Origin: Bacillota bacterium
GTDB lineage: Bacteria; Bacillota; Clostridia; Lachnospirales; Cellulosilyticaceae
DNA: 64,000 bases
Direction: 5' to 3'
NCBI GenBank assembly: GCA_023436395.1
Contig: JAEZJJ010000040.1
Coordinates: forward strand, 82,068 to 146,067
The notes beneath the pieces are model-generated. The model had not been told where the DNA came from and made no database searches. It saw nothing but the letters and a program-made list of their open reading frames with translations. How positions within the stretch are numbered: position 1 is the first letter of the stretch; the number at the start of each line of letters is the position of its first letter. This document shows, in pieces, positions 26,734 to 35,355 of this stretch. Both the position numbers and the translations under genes were made by a program.

Positions 26734-27918
26734 ATGAACGCATTTTTTTCAAATCGTATTTTAGCTACTAAAAAATCTTTTATTAGAGAAATTCTGAAAG
26801 TCACTCAGAATAAAGAAGTTATTTCTTTTGCTGGTGGACTTCCAAATCCTATTTCTTTTCCTACAGAAGCCCTTAAGGCCTCTATGAATAGAGTTGTAGA
26901 TGAAAATGGTACAAACGCTTTTCAATATGCTACAACAGAAGGGCATTTACCACTACGTAAACAAATCGCTGAGCGCTACCACAAACGCTTTGGCTTAGAT
27001 GTCAAACCTGAAGATATTCTTATCACCTCTGGTTCTCAACAAGCCCTTGATTTAATCGGCAAGGTTCTCATTAATACAGAAGATCATGTGCTTATCGAAA
27101 AACCTGGTTATCTTGGTACTATTCAAGCTTTATCTCTTTTTGAACCAACCTTTCATGGTATTGATTTACTAGAGGACGGATTAGATATAAATGCATTAGA
27201 AAAAGCCCTCAAGACTTACGCGCCTAAATTACTCTACACTGTACCAAACTTTCAAAATCCTACTGGTCTTACTTATAGTAAAGAAAAGCGTGAAGCCATT
27301 TGTAAGTTACTCCAATCAACTTCAACCTATCTTATAGAAGATGATCCTTATGGTGAACTTCGTTTTATAGGGGAGGACTTACCTTACATCAGTTCATATG
27401 AGCTAAAACGCAGTATTTTATTAGGTTCTTTTTCTAAGATAATAACTCCTGGCATGCGTATTGGTTGGCTTTGTACAAAAGATAAATTACTTATGGATAA
27501 ACTCATCATTGCCAAACAAGCTTCTGATTTACATACTAACTTCTTTGCTCAATGTGTTATCTCTGACTATTTAGCACATCATAATTTAGATGAGCATATT
27601 CAAAAGATCAAGGCACTTTACAAAGAACAAAGTACCGCTATGGTCAATGCCATTCAAACCTATTTCCCTGGCAATATTAAAATAACGATTCCTGAAGGTG
27701 GTATGTTCTTGTGGGTAACCTTACCAGAAGGAACTTCTTCTCTAGCACTCTTTGAATTAGCTTCTAAAGATAATGTAGCTTTCGTTCCTGGAGACCCTTT
27801 CTATACAGAAGAACTCACCTCACATACCCTTCGCCTTAATTATACCAATTCAGATAGTAAGACAATTGAAGAAGGTATTAAACGTTTAGGTAAAGTTATT
27901 AGCAACTATATAAAATAA
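26734..27918 (+). CDS. PLP-dependent aminotransferase, class I (LysN/AraT-like)
   Basis: 394 residues, fold-type I. Schiff-base Lys235 lies in GSFSKIITPGMRIGW; Asn175 (NFQNPTG), Asp203-Tyr206 (EDDPYGELR) and the carboxylate-binding Arg near residue 382 (LRLNYT) complete the site. The family includes 2-aminoadipate, aromatic and branched-chain aminotransferases and the catalytic part of MocR regulators; there is no N-terminal GntR domain here. Substrate not predictable. Likely co-transcribed with the ArsR-type gene, an unusual pairing. Confidence 0.9.
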   Translation: MNAFFSNRILATKKSFIREILKVTQNKEVISFAGGLPNPISFPTEALKASMNRVVDENGTNAFQYATTEGHLPLRKQIAERYHKRFGLDVKPEDILITSGSQQALDLIGKVLINTEDHVLIEKPGYLGTIQALSLFEPTFHGIDLLEDGLDINALEKALKTYAPKLLYTVPNFQNPTGLTYSKEKREAICKLLQSTSTYLIEDDPYGELRFIGEDLPYISSYELKRSILLGSFSKIITPGMRIGWLCTKDKLLMDKLIIAKQASDLHTNFFAQCVISDYLAHHNLDEHIQKIKALYKEQSTAMVNAIQTYFPGNIKITIPEGGMFLWVTLPEGTSSLALFELASKDNVAFVPGDPFYTEELTSHTLRLNYTNSDSKTIEEGIKRLGKVISNYIK

Positions 27919-27922
27919 GTAC

Positions 27923-27960
27923 AAAACACAGAAGAGATTTATTCCCTCCTGTGTTTTTGT
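27923..27960 (+). terminator. terminator after the aminotransferase gene
   Basis: AAAACACAG (27923-27931) pairs with CTGTGTTTT (27949-27957) around a 17-nt loop, followed by TGTT. Moderate strength. Confidence 0.55.
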
Positions 27961-27987
27961 TATAAAAACCATTACACCCTTCAAGCT

Positions 27988-28887
27988 TCACACTACATTC
28001 TCTATTAATTTTTTAACAATATGGGTGATAATTTTCTCTGCTACGTTAACCCCTGTACACATTTGAATGCCTTTAATATGTGCATTAGAGTTTACCTCAC
28101 ATAAAATAGGATTTTCATTTTCATCAAACAGCAAATCTATCCCCAAAAAATCTGCTTTGAGTAATTTTCTTATTCTTAAAGCTATTTCACCAAAAGCTTT
28201 AGAAGGGGTATAACTGATTCCCATTCCTCCATTATGAATATTAGCTCTAAAGTCTTTTTCTGACTTTCTCAGCATTGTCGCCACAATCTCTTCTCCCACT
28301 ACATATATTCTTACATCTCTCCCCCTACTAGATGCAATATATTGCTGATAGAGATGGGGTACTGTCAAAAGCTCATGCCTTTTACTTTTGAATTCTCCTC
28401 TATTATTAACTAGATAAACCTGTTCTCCAAAAGACCCAAAGCACTCCTTCACCACCATAGGATAACCTAATAGTTGCTCTACTTGATTAAGATATGCTTC
28501 CTCTTCTTCTACATCACAAAAAATTAATGGGGCAATAACTGTCTTAGGCATAGGAATACCTTTACCTCCTAAATGTTGAAATGTTTTAGCTTTATCATCA
28601 CATACTTCAATGACATGCCTACTGTTAAATAGCCGAATACCTAATTGTTCTAAATGAAAAGCTAATCTCATATCTTTATCTAGAAATAATACAAAATCAG
28701 GAAGTTCTTGAACTTGTAAGCCTTTTAAAACCAATTTTCCTTCTTCCACACTTACAATAAAATCATTATTATAGAAATGCTGTAATTTTACCCCATGATT
28801 AGCCGCAGCCTTCCTATATTGATCAATCATTTCTATAAAAATAGTGGTTTTAAGGGAACCATTACTTATTAGCCAACCATTATACAT
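27988..28887 (-). CDS. RimK-like ATP-grasp ligase
   Basis: 299 residues from ATG 28887, six bases after AGAGGAG. The ATP-grasp part shows VVKECFGSFGEQVYLV, GRDVRIYVVG and the metal-binding FLGIDLLFDENENPILCEVNSNAH, closest to the RimK/LysX group, which ligates amino acids to carboxylates of proteins or small molecules. The N-terminal 90 residues are the usual pre-ATP-grasp domain. Substrate unknown; no partner carrier-protein gene is adjacent. A strong terminator separates it from the upstream gene. Confidence 0.85.
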   Translation of the reverse strand: MYNGWLISNGSLKTTIFIEMIDQYRKAAANHGVKLQHFYNNDFIVSVEEGKLVLKGLQVQELPDFVLFLDKDMRLAFHLEQLGIRLFNSRHVIEVCDDKAKTFQHLGGKGIPMPKTVIAPLIFCDVEEEEAYLNQVEQLLGYPMVVKECFGSFGEQVYLVNNRGEFKSKRHELLTVPHLYQQYIASSRGRDVRIYVVGEEIVATMLRKSEKDFRANIHNGGMGISYTPSKAFGEIALRIRKLLKADFLGIDLLFDENENPILCEVNSNAHIKGIQMCTGVNVAEKIITHIVKKLIENVV

Positions 28888-28946
28888 ATCCATCTCCTCT
28901 CTTCTTTTGAATGCATTTTTACTCTCATTGTAAAGGATTTTCAACT

Positions 28947-28986
28947 TTAAAAAAAGTACTAACAACCTTTTATCTTGTTAGTACTT
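28947..28986 (-). terminator. strong terminator after the coiled-coil protein gene
   Basis: On the minus strand AAGTACTAACAA pairs with TTGTTAGTACTT (perfect 12 bp) around a 9-nt loop, followed by seven T. Confidence 0.9.
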
Positions 28987-28994
28987 CCTAATAT

Positions 28995-29402
28995 CTACTT
29001 GATCCACCAATTACCTTCTGCACTTTCTAAACTTTTTTCCTCATCCTTACGCAGATTAAACTGTTCTTTACCATTTCTTTGTACATCCCCCGCTCTAGCA
29101 CTTTCTTCAGTTTCTAGTACTGTATTTGTGACCTTTTCAGCTACTCTATTATTATGCTGTGCCTTATGCTCCATCTCCCTTGCTTTTTTTTCTAATTCCC
29201 TTTCTTTTAACTGCTTAATTTTATCTGATGAAATAACTTCTTTTTGACTTACCCAATCCTTTACATCCTGTTGCTTCTCACCCTGATAATGCATATCAAA
29301 CATATAGTCCTTATATGCCTTTTTACCATTCTCTTTTAACTTCATGCTTACTAAAGCTATTATTCCAATTCCAATAGCTATAGTTACAATTAATATAATC
29401 AT
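28995..29402 (-). CDS. single-pass membrane protein with charged coiled coil
   Basis: 135 aa. One N-terminal membrane segment (about 2-20, MIILIVTIAIGIGIIALVS), then a highly charged helical region rich in Lys, Glu and Gln (about 45-90) that looks like a coiled coil. Probably anchored with the tail in the cytoplasm. No family recognised. A G-rich binding site (GGGGGA) precedes the ATG. Monocistronic, with its own terminator. Confidence 0.75.
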   Translation of the reverse strand: MIILIVTIAIGIGIIALVSMKLKENGKKAYKDYMFDMHYQGEKQQDVKDWVSQKEVISSDKIKQLKERELEKKAREMEHKAQHNNRVAEKVTNTVLETEESARAGDVQRNGKEQFNLRKDEEKSLESAEGNWWIK

Positions 29403-29579
29403 TCCACATCCCCCAATGTTTTATATTTCTCTTTAAAATTATATCATACCTTTTTTTAAAATATATACCTTTTTAGCAATTTTTTCTATTTACTATCTTT
29501 TACTTTTTTCTACACAATTTATATTAGTAATATTTGTCCTTTTTATTTTACACAAATTAGCTTTTTAATATTCATAAAC

Positions 29580-29604
29580 TAAAAAGGCTTACCTAAGTAA
29601 GCCC
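29580..29604 (-). terminator. terminator after the TPR protein gene
   Basis: On the minus strand GGCTTAC, TTAG loop, GTAAGCC, TTTTT. It ends about 25 bases after the stop codon at 29630. The rest of the gap to 29402 is AT-rich without visible features. Confidence 0.85.
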
Positions 29605-29629
29605 TCTTGTTTTACTCTATTCATCTATT

Positions 29630-30613
29630 CTAATCTATATACTCTATAAGCTGTTTGAAAATAGGATTTTCAGGTTCAGTCATATAAGCTTTTTTAAATG
29701 ATTTTTTGGCAAGTTCTAATTCTCCTAGATGATAATATGCAATACCTCTCTCAGCTAATGCATTCATATCTTCTTTATTTTCTTTTAAATAAGTACTCAT
29801 ATAGATGATACATTCTTCATAATTTCCTAAAAGTCCATATATAAGTCCTACACAATATGTAGCCTCCACATTATCTGGATCTAGTTCTAATACTTTTTTA
29901 TACACCTTTAAAGCTTCATCATACATTTTAAGGCTTAAGAAGATACTTCCTTTAAATTCATATCCGAGAGCTAATTCTGGTTCCATTTCAATTGCTTTAT
30001 TAAAACAACGAACTGCTTTTCCATATAGGTCTTTTGCTAAAAACTCATCTGCTTTTGCAAAATACATTTCATATTCAGGAAAGTTTAAAATAGATATCCC
30101 CTCTAAATCCTTGTTAGCAAAAAGATAATTCATATGATCCCCTGCATAATTGTGTATATACATTGCCACATCTGCAATTATCTTTTCATCCTTCTCAAAA
30201 TAGATTCCCTCTTCCATATCCTTCGCATCTAATAGGCGAAGTTCCACAGGTAACAAAAGCGCCTCTCTAGCTGGTGCAACAATACTGTATTTAAACAATG
30301 TACGTTCACTATCCATACTTAAAGAAACTCTAGCTTGGCGATAGAGGGTTGCTTTCTTATACCATCCTATCACCTTATTTACACCTTCTCTATTTTTAGC
30401 TGTCCATACTACAGTTACTTCATCAATTTTTTCATTTCCTATATTTCCACCTTCAATTTGTTCTAAGGCAATAGATTCTAATCCTTCACCATATCCAAAA
30501 TAAAACCCATTGACATTCTGAAAATTATAACCACAGGCAGGTACTAACTTTTCTTCATCTCCCTCCCCTGTATAGTATTTCATCCATGGTACATTAATAA
30601 ATACAATTTTCAT
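29630..30613 (-). CDS. TPR repeat protein with an unidentified N-terminal domain
   Basis: 327 aa. The C-terminal third (about 185-327) has three to four TPR units (for example KAVRCFNKAIEMEPELALGY and EALKVYKKVLELDPDNVEA). The N-terminal 180 residues form an alpha/beta domain with VTVVWTAKNREGVNKVIGWY and LYRQARVSL, which I do not recognise. It is likely soluble. No operon partner; the ArsB/NhaD-type permease gene upstream is separated by a gap. Function unknown. Confidence 0.8.
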   Translation of the reverse strand: MKIVFINVPWMKYYTGEGDEEKLVPACGYNFQNVNGFYFGYGEGLESIALEQIEGGNIGNEKIDEVTVVWTAKNREGVNKVIGWYKKATLYRQARVSLSMDSERTLFKYSIVAPAREALLLPVELRLLDAKDMEEGIYFEKDEKIIADVAMYIHNYAGDHMNYLFANKDLEGISILNFPEYEMYFAKADEFLAKDLYGKAVRCFNKAIEMEPELALGYEFKGSIFLSLKMYDEALKVYKKVLELDPDNVEATYCVGLIYGLLGNYEECIIYMSTYLKENKEDMNALAERGIAYYHLGELELAKKSFKKAYMTEPENPIFKQLIEYID

Positions 30614-30687
30614 ACCCTAAAGCTTCCCTTCTATCTACTCAGTCATTTTTTTATATAATTATAGCACATGCTATAAAAAACAAAAAA

Positions 30688-31809
30688 CTAAATAAGCCAT
30701 TTTATTAAGATATATCCCACAGGAATTACCACCACTAAGCCAAGTAAATTATATGCAGTAAAACTCTTAAAATAATGTTTTGCTTTTTTGGGATGTTCTG
30801 CAACAAGAAGCTTGTAAGAAATCACGCTTGCTAAAGAAGCGATCAACGTTCCCATTCCCCCTATATTTACACCTAATACAAGTTCTTGCCAGTTCTCAGT
30901 AAAAGGTGCTAGTAACATAGCAGCTGGTACATTACTAATACCTTGGCTTAATATAATTCCTCCAAAATAAGTGGTGCCTTCACCACTTAAAATTTTCTGA
31001 AAAAGCTCTTTAACAGCTGGCATAGCTGCTAGATTTCCTATAAAAATAAAAAATCCTATAAAAGTTACTAAAAGTGTGTAATCTACCTTTCTCAGTAATC
31101 TTCTGTTCAATAAAATAGTCACTACTAGTGTAATCATAAAACTCAAGCGATAATCCATTCCACCTACAACAGAACTTAAAATAATTACAAAAAGGATCAG
31201 AAAAGCAATTAGTTTATTAGGATTTTTTATATAGACTTCTTCAAAGTTTACAGTGATTTCTTGATGCCTCTCTCTTCCTACTAAAATCCCAAGAAATAGA
31301 GCTGCTACTACAACAATTCCGCCTGTTACACATAAAAATGTACTAAATCCTATATCATAGTAAGTATAGACAAAAAGATTTTGTGGATTTCCCATAGGTG
31401 TTAAACTACTTCCTAAATTAGCAGCTAAGGTTTGAAAAACAATCCATTTAATAGGTATTATATTTAACTTTTGACCTATAATAAGTGTTAATGGCACAAA
31501 AGTAATAAGAGCTACATCATTTGTCATAAACATAGCAGCAATAAATGTAAGACTTATTAGCACAACACCAATCTGCCTGCTACTTCCACACCGTTTTAAT
31601 AACTTAATAGCAATATAATCTAATAATAAATGTTCTTTAAAAGCCGCAATAACTACCATCAAATTAAATAATAAAACAAGGACTTTTACATCTATGTATG
31701 ACCATTTAGGCATTTCCCAAAAACATGAAATGATTGCGAGAAGTACTGCTATCGTCAATACAATTTCTTTTTTCATCCAAGCTTTTATATGCATTAATAC
31801 ATCGTTCAT
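30688..31809 (-). CDS. ArsB/NhaD (SLC13-type) ion permease
   Basis: About 373 residues with ten or so membrane segments. The motifs FMTNDVALITFVPLTLIIG and ANLGSSLTPMGNPQNLFVY, repeated in the second half as SQGISNVPAAMLLAPFT and GVNIGGMGTLIASLASVISY, are characteristic of the ArsB/NhaD/CitM superfamily. Substrate could be an anion (citrate, arsenite) or Na+/H+ exchange. The start is uncertain: ATG 31809 has AAAGGA 13 bases upstream, while the outer ATG 31842 has none. No ars genes adjacent. Confidence 0.8.
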   Translation of the reverse strand: MNDVLMHIKAWMKKEIVLTIAVLLAIISCFWEMPKWSYIDVKVLVLLFNLMVVIAAFKEHLLLDYIAIKLLKRCGSSRQIGVVLISLTFIAAMFMTNDVALITFVPLTLIIGQKLNIIPIKWIVFQTLAANLGSSLTPMGNPQNLFVYTYYDIGFSTFLCVTGGIVVVAALFLGILVGRERHQEITVNFEEVYIKNPNKLIAFLILFVIILSSVVGGMDYRLSFMITLVVTILLNRRLLRKVDYTLLVTFIGFFIFIGNLAAMPAVKELFQKILSGEGTTYFGGIILSQGISNVPAAMLLAPFTENWQELVLGVNIGGMGTLIASLASVISYKLLVAEHPKKAKHYFKSFTAYNLLGLVVVIPVGYILIKWLI

Positions 31810-32103
31810 ATCTTTTATTAGTTCCTTTCTTTTCAAGTACATTTATGACTTTTAAATCGTTAGCTCATTTATTATAACATATTTCTTATTTATTCGTGTC
31901 TAAACTGTAGGTTAAAATTATTTTTATTTACACCTAAGTATAAATCTAAACCTTTGTAATATTTGCATAATATCGTAAGCCTACCCTATTTTTTTTTAGT
32001 TATTATTTACCCATATTGATTATGTTTTTTTTAAACAAGGCAAATTCATTAAGATTTTATGATTGATTTTATTTTTTTGTACTTCTTAGTATTTAATTTG
32101 TTG

Positions 32104-32132
32104 TTTATTTTTTATCAAAATACCGTTATAAT
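32104..32132 (+). promoter_or_regulatory. candidate promoter of fba
   Basis: TTTATT (32104-32109), 17 bases, perfect TATAAT (32127-32132), about 70 bases before the start codon. The remaining part of the 390-base gap 31810-32200 is AT-rich and shows nothing else I can support. Confidence 0.5.
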
Positions 32133-32200
32133 AAAATTTAGGAAAACAAATAATATATAATTAATTATTTTCTCAAAAAAGATCATATGGAGGGCGTAAT

Positions 32201-33064
32201 ATGTTAGTTTCAGCAAAAGACATGTTAAACAAAGCAAGAGAAGGTAAATATGCTGTTGGTCAATTCAATATCAATAACCTTGAGTGGACAAAAGCTGTAC
32301 TTCTCACTGCACAAGAAAACAATTCACCAGTTATCTTAGGTGTATCTGAAGGTGCAGGTAAATACATGGGTGGTTATAAAACAATCGTAGGTATGGTTAA
32401 TGGTATGCTTGAAGAATTAAAAATCACTGTACCAGTAGCACTTCACTTAGACCATGGTTCATATGAAGGCGCACTAAAATGTATCGAAGCTGGTTTTTCT
32501 TCAGTTATGTTCGATGGTTCTCACTATCCAATTGAAGAAAATATCGCTAAAACAACTGAACTTGTTAAAATCACATCTGAAAAAGGTCTTTCTTTAGAAG
32601 CTGAAGTGGGATCAATAGGTGGTGAAGAAGATGGTGTTGTAGGTGCAGGTGAAATCGCTGATGCAAATGAATGTAAAACAATCGCTGAACTTGGTGTAAC
32701 AATGCTTGCTGCAGGTATCGGTAATATTCACGGTCAGTATCCAGAGAACTGGAAAGGTTTGGCTTTTGATGCACTTGAAAAAATCAACGCTGTAACAGGT
32801 ACTACTCCTCTTGTACTTCATGGTGGTACAGGTATCCCTGAAGAAATGATTAAAAAAGCAATCTCTTTAGGTGTTGCTAAAATTAACGTTAACACAGAAT
32901 GTCAATTATCATTCGCTGCTGCTACACGTGGCTATATTGAAGCTGGTAAAGACCAACAAGGTAAAGGTTTTGACCCACGTAAATTATTAGCTCCAGGTTT
33001 TGAAGCTATTAAAGCAACTGTAAAAGAAAAAATGGAATTATTTGGTTCAGTTGGTCAAGCTTAA
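32201..33064 (+). CDS. fba: fructose-bisphosphate aldolase, class II
   Basis: 287-residue zinc aldolase of glycolysis. His82-Leu-Asp84-His85 (ALHLDHGS), Glu134, His177 (GNIHGQY) and His207 (VLHGGTG) supply the zinc ligands and catalytic Asp. The FDGSHYPIEENI and INVNTECQL motifs are conserved. GGAGGG six bases before the ATG and a restricted codon set point to high expression. It stands alone between its own promoter and a very strong terminator. Confidence 0.97.
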   Translation: MLVSAKDMLNKAREGKYAVGQFNINNLEWTKAVLLTAQENNSPVILGVSEGAGKYMGGYKTIVGMVNGMLEELKITVPVALHLDHGSYEGALKCIEAGFSSVMFDGSHYPIEENIAKTTELVKITSEKGLSLEAEVGSIGGEEDGVVGAGEIADANECKTIAELGVTMLAAGIGNIHGQYPENWKGLAFDALEKINAVTGTTPLVLHGGTGIPEEMIKKAISLGVAKINVNTECQLSFAAATRGYIEAGKDQQGKGFDPRKLLAPGFEAIKATVKEKMELFGSVGQA

Positions 33065-33090
33065 TTCTTTTGTACTTAATATATTCAGCA

Positions 33091-33150
33091 AATAAAGGGA
33101 TATCATCTATTAGACTTCTCACCTAATAGATGATATCCTTTTATTTATTT
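33091..33150 (+). terminator. strong terminator of fba
   Basis: GGATATCATCTATTAG (33098-33113) pairs perfectly with CTAATAGATGATATCC (33123-33138); flanking A and T tracts extend the stem, and TTTTATTTATTTTT follows. Confidence 0.95.
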
Positions 33151-33300
33151 TTACATATTTTTTTAGAAATTCCACATATTAATATTAAATTTTCTACTCA
33201 TCTACTATTTCTTTTTTTATGGCATTATGTGATGAATCTACATGTTCAATAGGAAAAAACTACTAGAATAAAAAAATCCATACTACACATATTAATACCA

Positions 33301-33358
33301 TAGTAACCACAAAACATTCCCTCTCTTTTAAGAGGTATAGAATATTTGGTGGCTACTA
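33301..33358 (+). repeat. long imperfect hairpin in the leader of the SASP gene
   Basis: TAGTAACCAC (33301-33310) pairs with GTGGCTACTA (33349-33358) with one mismatch. Inner pairs ATTC/GAAT and CCTCT/AGAGG close a 6-nt loop. It ends about 32 bases before the SASP start codon. No T-run follows, so it is probably an mRNA-stabilising or regulatory hairpin. A CATACTA box at 33279-33285 resembles a sigma-G -10, but I see no matching -35. Confidence 0.5.
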
Positions 33359-33389
33359 AAAAATCAAAACCTTACAGGGGGCAACCATT

Positions 33390-33554
33390 ATGTCAAACAA
33401 ACAAGCTTTTGAATCTATGAAATACGAAGTAGCAAAAGAAGTTGGAGTTCCTTTAAAACAAGGATACAATGGAGACCTTACTTCTAGAGAAGCTGGAAAA
33501 ATTGGTGGAACAATCGTACAAAAAGTATTTGAAAGCTACAAAGGGTCAAAATAG
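33390..33554 (+). CDS. alpha/beta-type small acid-soluble spore protein
   Basis: 54 aa: MSNKQAFESMKYEVAKEVGV at the start, LTSREAGKIGGTIVQKVFES later, both SASP family signatures. KYEVAKE is the site normally cut by the germination protease GPR. It saturates spore DNA and protects it from UV and heat. AGGGGG lies eight bases before the ATG. It is shorter than the usual 60-70 residues, mainly at both termini. Expected to be made in the forespore under sigma G. Confidence 0.93.
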   Translation: MSNKQAFESMKYEVAKEVGVPLKQGYNGDLTSREAGKIGGTIVQKVFESYKGSK

Positions 33555-33565
33555 TTGATAGGTAA

Positions 33566-33596
33566 TAAAAAACCGTCTCTTATGAGACGGTTTTTA
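33566..33596. terminator. bidirectional terminator between the SASP gene and oppA
   Basis: AAAAACCGTCTC, TTAT loop, GAGACGGTTTTT. A and T runs on both sides let it serve the SASP gene (plus) and the opp operon (minus), whose last stop codon is at 33600. Confidence 0.9.
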
Positions 33597-33599
33597 CGC

Positions 33600-35282
33600 T
33601 TATTCTACTTCTACCATTTCTGCATCACCAAACCAAAGTTTGCTTGTTGATGTTAATTCTACATCATTTACTGAATCTTGCATCATAATGTTGGTTACAT
33701 AGTAATAAATTGGAATTATTGGCATATCTTCCATTAGAATATCATGAGCATTATATAAGTGTTCCATACGTTCTGCTCCCATTGTTTCTCTTGATAATTG
33801 CATTTCTGTATCAAAAGCTTCACTTGCATAACGTCCAATATTTTGTCCATTAGTTGACTCAAAGATTTCAAGCATGGTTTGTGGGTCATTGTAATCCCCA
33901 ATCCAACCACGACGTGCTAATGAATCGAATGCATTATTATTAGTTGTTTCTTGGAATACAGCCCATTCTTGATTTGTTAACTTAACATTCACCCCAAGGT
34001 TTTGTTTCATCATTTCTTGAACTGCTTCTGCTATTAGCTTGTGACTTTCTAGTGTATTATAAAGGATTTCAATTTCTCCTAAACCTTCACCATTTGGATA
34101 TCCAGCTTCTGCAAGTAAGGCTTTAGCTGCTTCTACGTCCCCTTTTGGATTCACATCATAGTCCCCTGCTGTTTGCGTAAATGAATTACCTTCATGGTCC
34201 GTAATCCCTTCTGGCATATAGCCATAAGCAATTTTTTGTCCACCTTTAGTGACTTCTTTTACAATTTGTTCACGGTTAATTGCAAGTGATAGCGCCTTAC
34301 GTACACGTACATCTTGAAGGGCTGGGTTATTCATATTAAATGCGTAGTAATATGTACCAATTTTAGGCAAAATATAAAATGTTGGATCCTCTGCAATAAG
34401 TGTAGGAATTTCATCAGATGGGACAAATTCATTAATATCTAATTCTCCTGCTGTATATCTTGTATGTGCTGTAGATTCATCTGAAATCATATACATCACA
34501 ATTTTTTCAAGATTTACATTTTCAGCATTCCAGTAGTTTTCATTTTTAACAAGTACAATTTGGTCTCCCATTTTGTATTCAGCCATTTTGAAAGGACCAT
34601 TACCAATATATTTAGCTGGATCTTTAGCCCATGCACCTTCATTATCTACTAAGTCAGCTCTTACTGGCATAAGTGTTGCAAAACCTGTAAGTCCTAAGAA
34701 ATAATCTGTTGGTACACTCAATTTCACCTCTAAAGTTTTATCATCAAGAGCCTTAACACCTAATTCACTCGCTGGCATTTCCCCTCTAGCAATAGCACCT
34801 GCATTTAAGATATTGCCTGATTCAAAAATGTACATATACTCTGATGCTGTGGCTGGATCCGCTCCACGTTTCCAAGCAAACTCATAATCACTTGCTTTTA
34901 CCGGTTGTCCATCAGACCATGTTGCTTCTCTTAAAGTGAAAGTATATACAAGACCATCCTCTGATACCGTATAACTTTCTGCCATAGCTGGTACGACTTC
35001 ACCACTCACTTCTCTCATAAGCCCTTCAAACACATTATTAATAATATGACCTGCATCTGTTGCTGAATTAAGTTGTGGATCCAGTGTTAATGGATCTGCA
35101 CCTAAGTTATAGCGGAGTGTTTGATCCGCTGCAAGTGTATACTCTCCATCTGTGTCTTTCTGTTCATTTGATTGCACCTCAGCCGGCGCCCCCGGTGTAG
35201 AGCTTGTTTGGCTACCACACCCTGTAAATACCATACTTGATGCCATCAACATCGTAAGACCTAATGTAAATTTCTTTTTCAT
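33600..35282 (-). CDS. oppA: oligopeptide ABC transporter, substrate-binding lipoprotein
   Basis: 560 residues from ATG 35282, seven bases after AGGAGG; an in-frame upstream ATG (35309) is unlikely. A lipoprotein signal peptide (MKKKFTLGLTMLMASS) ends at a lipobox-like VFTGC. Family 5 extracellular solute-binding motifs include LDPQLNSATDAGHIINNVFEGLM and YIGNGPFKMAEY. It captures peptides outside the membrane for OppBCDF. It is the last gene of the operon, separated by a 70-base gap, which often allows separate dosage. Confidence 0.94.
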   Translation of the reverse strand: MKKKFTLGLTMLMASSMVFTGCGSQTSSTPGAPAEVQSNEQKDTDGEYTLAADQTLRYNLGADPLTLDPQLNSATDAGHIINNVFEGLMREVSGEVVPAMAESYTVSEDGLVYTFTLREATWSDGQPVKASDYEFAWKRGADPATASEYMYIFESGNILNAGAIARGEMPASELGVKALDDKTLEVKLSVPTDYFLGLTGFATLMPVRADLVDNEGAWAKDPAKYIGNGPFKMAEYKMGDQIVLVKNENYWNAENVNLEKIVMYMISDESTAHTRYTAGELDINEFVPSDEIPTLIAEDPTFYILPKIGTYYYAFNMNNPALQDVRVRKALSLAINREQIVKEVTKGGQKIAYGYMPEGITDHEGNSFTQTAGDYDVNPKGDVEAAKALLAEAGYPNGEGLGEIEILYNTLESHKLIAEAVQEMMKQNLGVNVKLTNQEWAVFQETTNNNAFDSLARRGWIGDYNDPQTMLEIFESTNGQNIGRYASEAFDTEMQLSRETMGAERMEHLYNAHDILMEDMPIIPIYYYVTNIMMQDSVNDVELTSTSKLWFGDAEMVEVE

Positions 35283-35355
35283 ATCATTTCCTCCTAAATA
35301 TCTATTCATTTTATTTTAAAAAAGGCATAGCCTCTTAAATACAAAGTACTTATTA

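Noticed and set aside
33279..33285. Sigma-G promoter for the SASP gene
   Set aside because: CATACTA fits a sigma-G -10, but no GnATR-like -35 is found 16-18 bases upstream.
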